Source: Cycas panzhihuaensis (taxonomy: Eukaryota > Cycadophyta). From it: a DNA stretch of 64,000 nt. The position numbers were made by a program, and so were the translations under genes. Location of the stretch: the NCBI GenBank assembly GCA_023213395.1, contig CM041465.1, positions 120,721,741 through 120,785,740 of the forward strand, in the 5' to 3' direction. Below the pieces are notes generated by a model, which did not search any database, had not been told where the DNA came from, and saw nothing but the letters and a program-made list of their open reading frames with translations. Below, piece by piece: positions 62,844-64,000 of this stretch (position 1 is the stretch's first letter; every line of letters starts with the position of its first letter).

Positions 62844-63815
62844 TTAAAATGGCATTGGTAGCCACCTCTTTGACCCCCCCTGCCTTGATAGGCACCTCGA
62901 TTTGGTCGAGGGGGATTCTGCTGCTGATCTGGCTGTTGGAACCTTTGTTGAAACTGTTGTCGTGGCTGCTATTGTCTTTGACCCTGGTCGCTTGCTTCTT
63001 TGTTGTCTTCGAAGATCCGCTTGCTTCTTTCTGCAATCAGGTGCAATGTGGCCAGGTTTGCCACAATAATGACATACGACGTTGGACTTGGAAGATCCAA
63101 TGTTCATATTTCCAAACTGCTTTGTGAATGCAGGTTTGGATTTTTGATTTGCCTTTGCTTTTGCTGTGAAAGCACCTGTTGTAGATGGTTCTTCATTATC
63201 CTTAGCATAAATTTGTTCTTCTTGAAGCAATAAGCTTTCAAGTTCATTGAATGCCATCTCCCTTAGTGAACCATCTCGTGTAGTTGATGATATAAAGCCG
63301 TTGTAGTCCTTTGGTAATGCTTTTATGATGGAGGCTACGATTTCATCTCTTGTAGCTGGACTACCTAAAATATTTAATTCATTACAAACCTCCTTAATGG
63401 AGGACAAGAATGTCGACATTGGCTTTACAAATTTGATGGAGTACAATTTTGCTTTTATCATCAAAATGCGAGCTTCATCTCGCCTTTCATACAAAGAGGA
63501 CAATGTGTCCCATGCTTCTTTAGAAGATTTTGTAGAAGAAATATTTTGGTCTACATTTATGTCCACAACCATACGAATGAATGCCAAAGCAATTTCGTCT
63601 TTGGCCTCCCATGCAGCAACATGTTCATCATCTACAGGTGCATGTTGAATTTCATCATTATTATCCACAGGTGCAGGATTGGGGATTCTTCCAGAAACAT
63701 ATCCCCAAAATTCATTCATTATCAAGAGATTTTTTGTGATTCTTTTCCATTCTTGATAATTTGATTTCCCTGTTAGCCTTATGGTACATGCATTAAGCAT
63801 GTTTATGGCAGCCAT
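62844..63815 (-). CDS. Copia D gag (intact frame)
   Basis: ATG at 63813-63815 opens 323 codons: MAAINMLNACTIRLTGKSNY, NLLIMNEFWGYVSGRIPNPA, AKDEIALAFIRMVVDINVDQ, EAWDTLSSLYERRDEARILM, LGSPATRDEIVASIIKALPK, MAFNELESLLLQEEQIYAKD and the knuckle CHYCGKPGHIAPDC with all four ligands. The last roughly 45 residues after the knuckle run in a shifted frame and end at 62844. It is the only uninterrupted gag of the A/B/C/D group here. Gag would package element RNA. Confidence 0.92.
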   Translation of the reverse strand: MAAINMLNACTIRLTGKSNYQEWKRITKNLLIMNEFWGYVSGRIPNPAPVDNNDEIQHAPVDDEHVAAWEAKDEIALAFIRMVVDINVDQNISSTKSSKEAWDTLSSLYERRDEARILMIKAKLYSIKFVKPMSTFLSSIKEVCNELNILGSPATRDEIVASIIKALPKDYNGFISSTTRDGSLREMAFNELESLLLQEEQIYAKDNEEPSTTGAFTAKAKANQKSKPAFTKQFGNMNIGSSKSNVVCHYCGKPGHIAPDCRKKQADLRRQQRSKRPGSKTIAATTTVSTKVPTARSAAESPSTKSRCLSRQGGSKRWLPMPF

Positions 63816-64000
63816 CTTTCCACTTGATTAAGAGCTAACAAGTAACTTGGTGACTTCAAAGCTTCGTCGCTTAAGACCCACCCTCAAACAACACCACCAG
63901 TCTTGATTTTACAAGAAGATCCAACAACTAGTGGGGTGAAGAGAGGTGGAGGACTCTGGCTATTGAGTTGACCCAAAGTTAAGTGTAGCAGAGGCAAGGA
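63816..64000 (-). other. Start of Copia D leader
   Basis: It contains CTTAAGCGACG (63865-63875) about 50 nt upstream of gag, as in B and C. The rest runs off the window. Confidence 0.6.

Larger units (their letters stand above)
59127..64000 (-). mobile_element. Copia D, 3' LTR to leader (5' LTR off the right edge)
   Basis: A minus-strand Copia of the A/B group: 3' LTR (59127-59668), purine tract, RNaseH, RT, integrase, protease, gag and the first part of the leader. The 5' LTR lies beyond the window. Gag is intact; integrase and RT carry frameshifts and small deletions, and the RT catalytic block is mutated. Confidence 0.92.

Noticed and set aside
1-64000. A previously undescribed defence or metabolic system.
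   Set aside because: All recognisable coding text belongs to LTR retrotransposons or a hAT transposase; no cluster of unrelated genes is present.

Overview
This window looks like a slice of a large, repeat-rich seed-plant nuclear genome. I see no intact host gene, no rRNA or tRNA, no CRISPR array and no prokaryotic signature. Nearly everything recognisable is LTR retrotransposon: Copia (gag-protease-integrase-RT-RNaseH order, YVDD, initiator-Met-type primer sites) and Gypsy (RT-RNaseH-integrase order, YLDD, GPY/F and chromodomain-like tails), plus a broken hAT transposase. Deep nesting and heavily decayed copies suit a slowly purged, possibly gymnosperm genome, but that placement is inference.

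Left block (1-19190). A plus-strand Copia, C (4340-19190), is the host. Its 5' LTR was invaded by minus-strand Copia B' (2350-4339, rest off the left edge), and B' was invaded by plus-strand Copia A (1-2349). C's integrase is split by minus-strand Gypsy G1 (9393-16795), whose own integrase is split by a partial Copia insert (10926-12469).

Middle block (19191-34942). This sparse stretch holds a complete 312-bp TRIM-like element with a perfect TSD (19718-20029), an ancient non-coding LTR element with strongly diverged LTRs (21185-23852), and a hAT transposase gene (25774-26018 plus 33557-34410) cut by minus-strand Copia B (26019-33556). Removing B and one target-site copy restores the hAT reading frame across the junction. 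A Gypsy RNaseH scrap follows.

Right block (34943-64000). Minus-strand Copia H1 is split by a 10.6-kb Gypsy, G2 (36803-47391, TSD GCCAC). G2 is the most unusual element here: four zinc knuckles in gag, a second gag-like segment between protease and RT, an extra ORF after integrase, and GTAC-rich motifs throughout its LTRs and 3' region. H1 is also interrupted by Copia H2 (47757-50132). A Gypsy tail, F, carries in its LTR the best-preserved element of the window, Copia E (50567-56842, both LTRs, PBS, PPT, near-perfect TSD). A Gypsy protease scrap and the 3' part of Copia D (59127 to the right edge) finish the window.

The genes do not form a host pathway; each set is the gag-pol machinery of one element. 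Shared non-coding architecture is the more interesting signal. Five related Copia LTRs (A, B, the insert in G1, C, D) carry a long palindrome just upstream of the promoter whose arms changed sequence while staying complementary, plus a second palindrome centred on CTTAAG. Two of their leaders share a hairpin shortly after the primer site.
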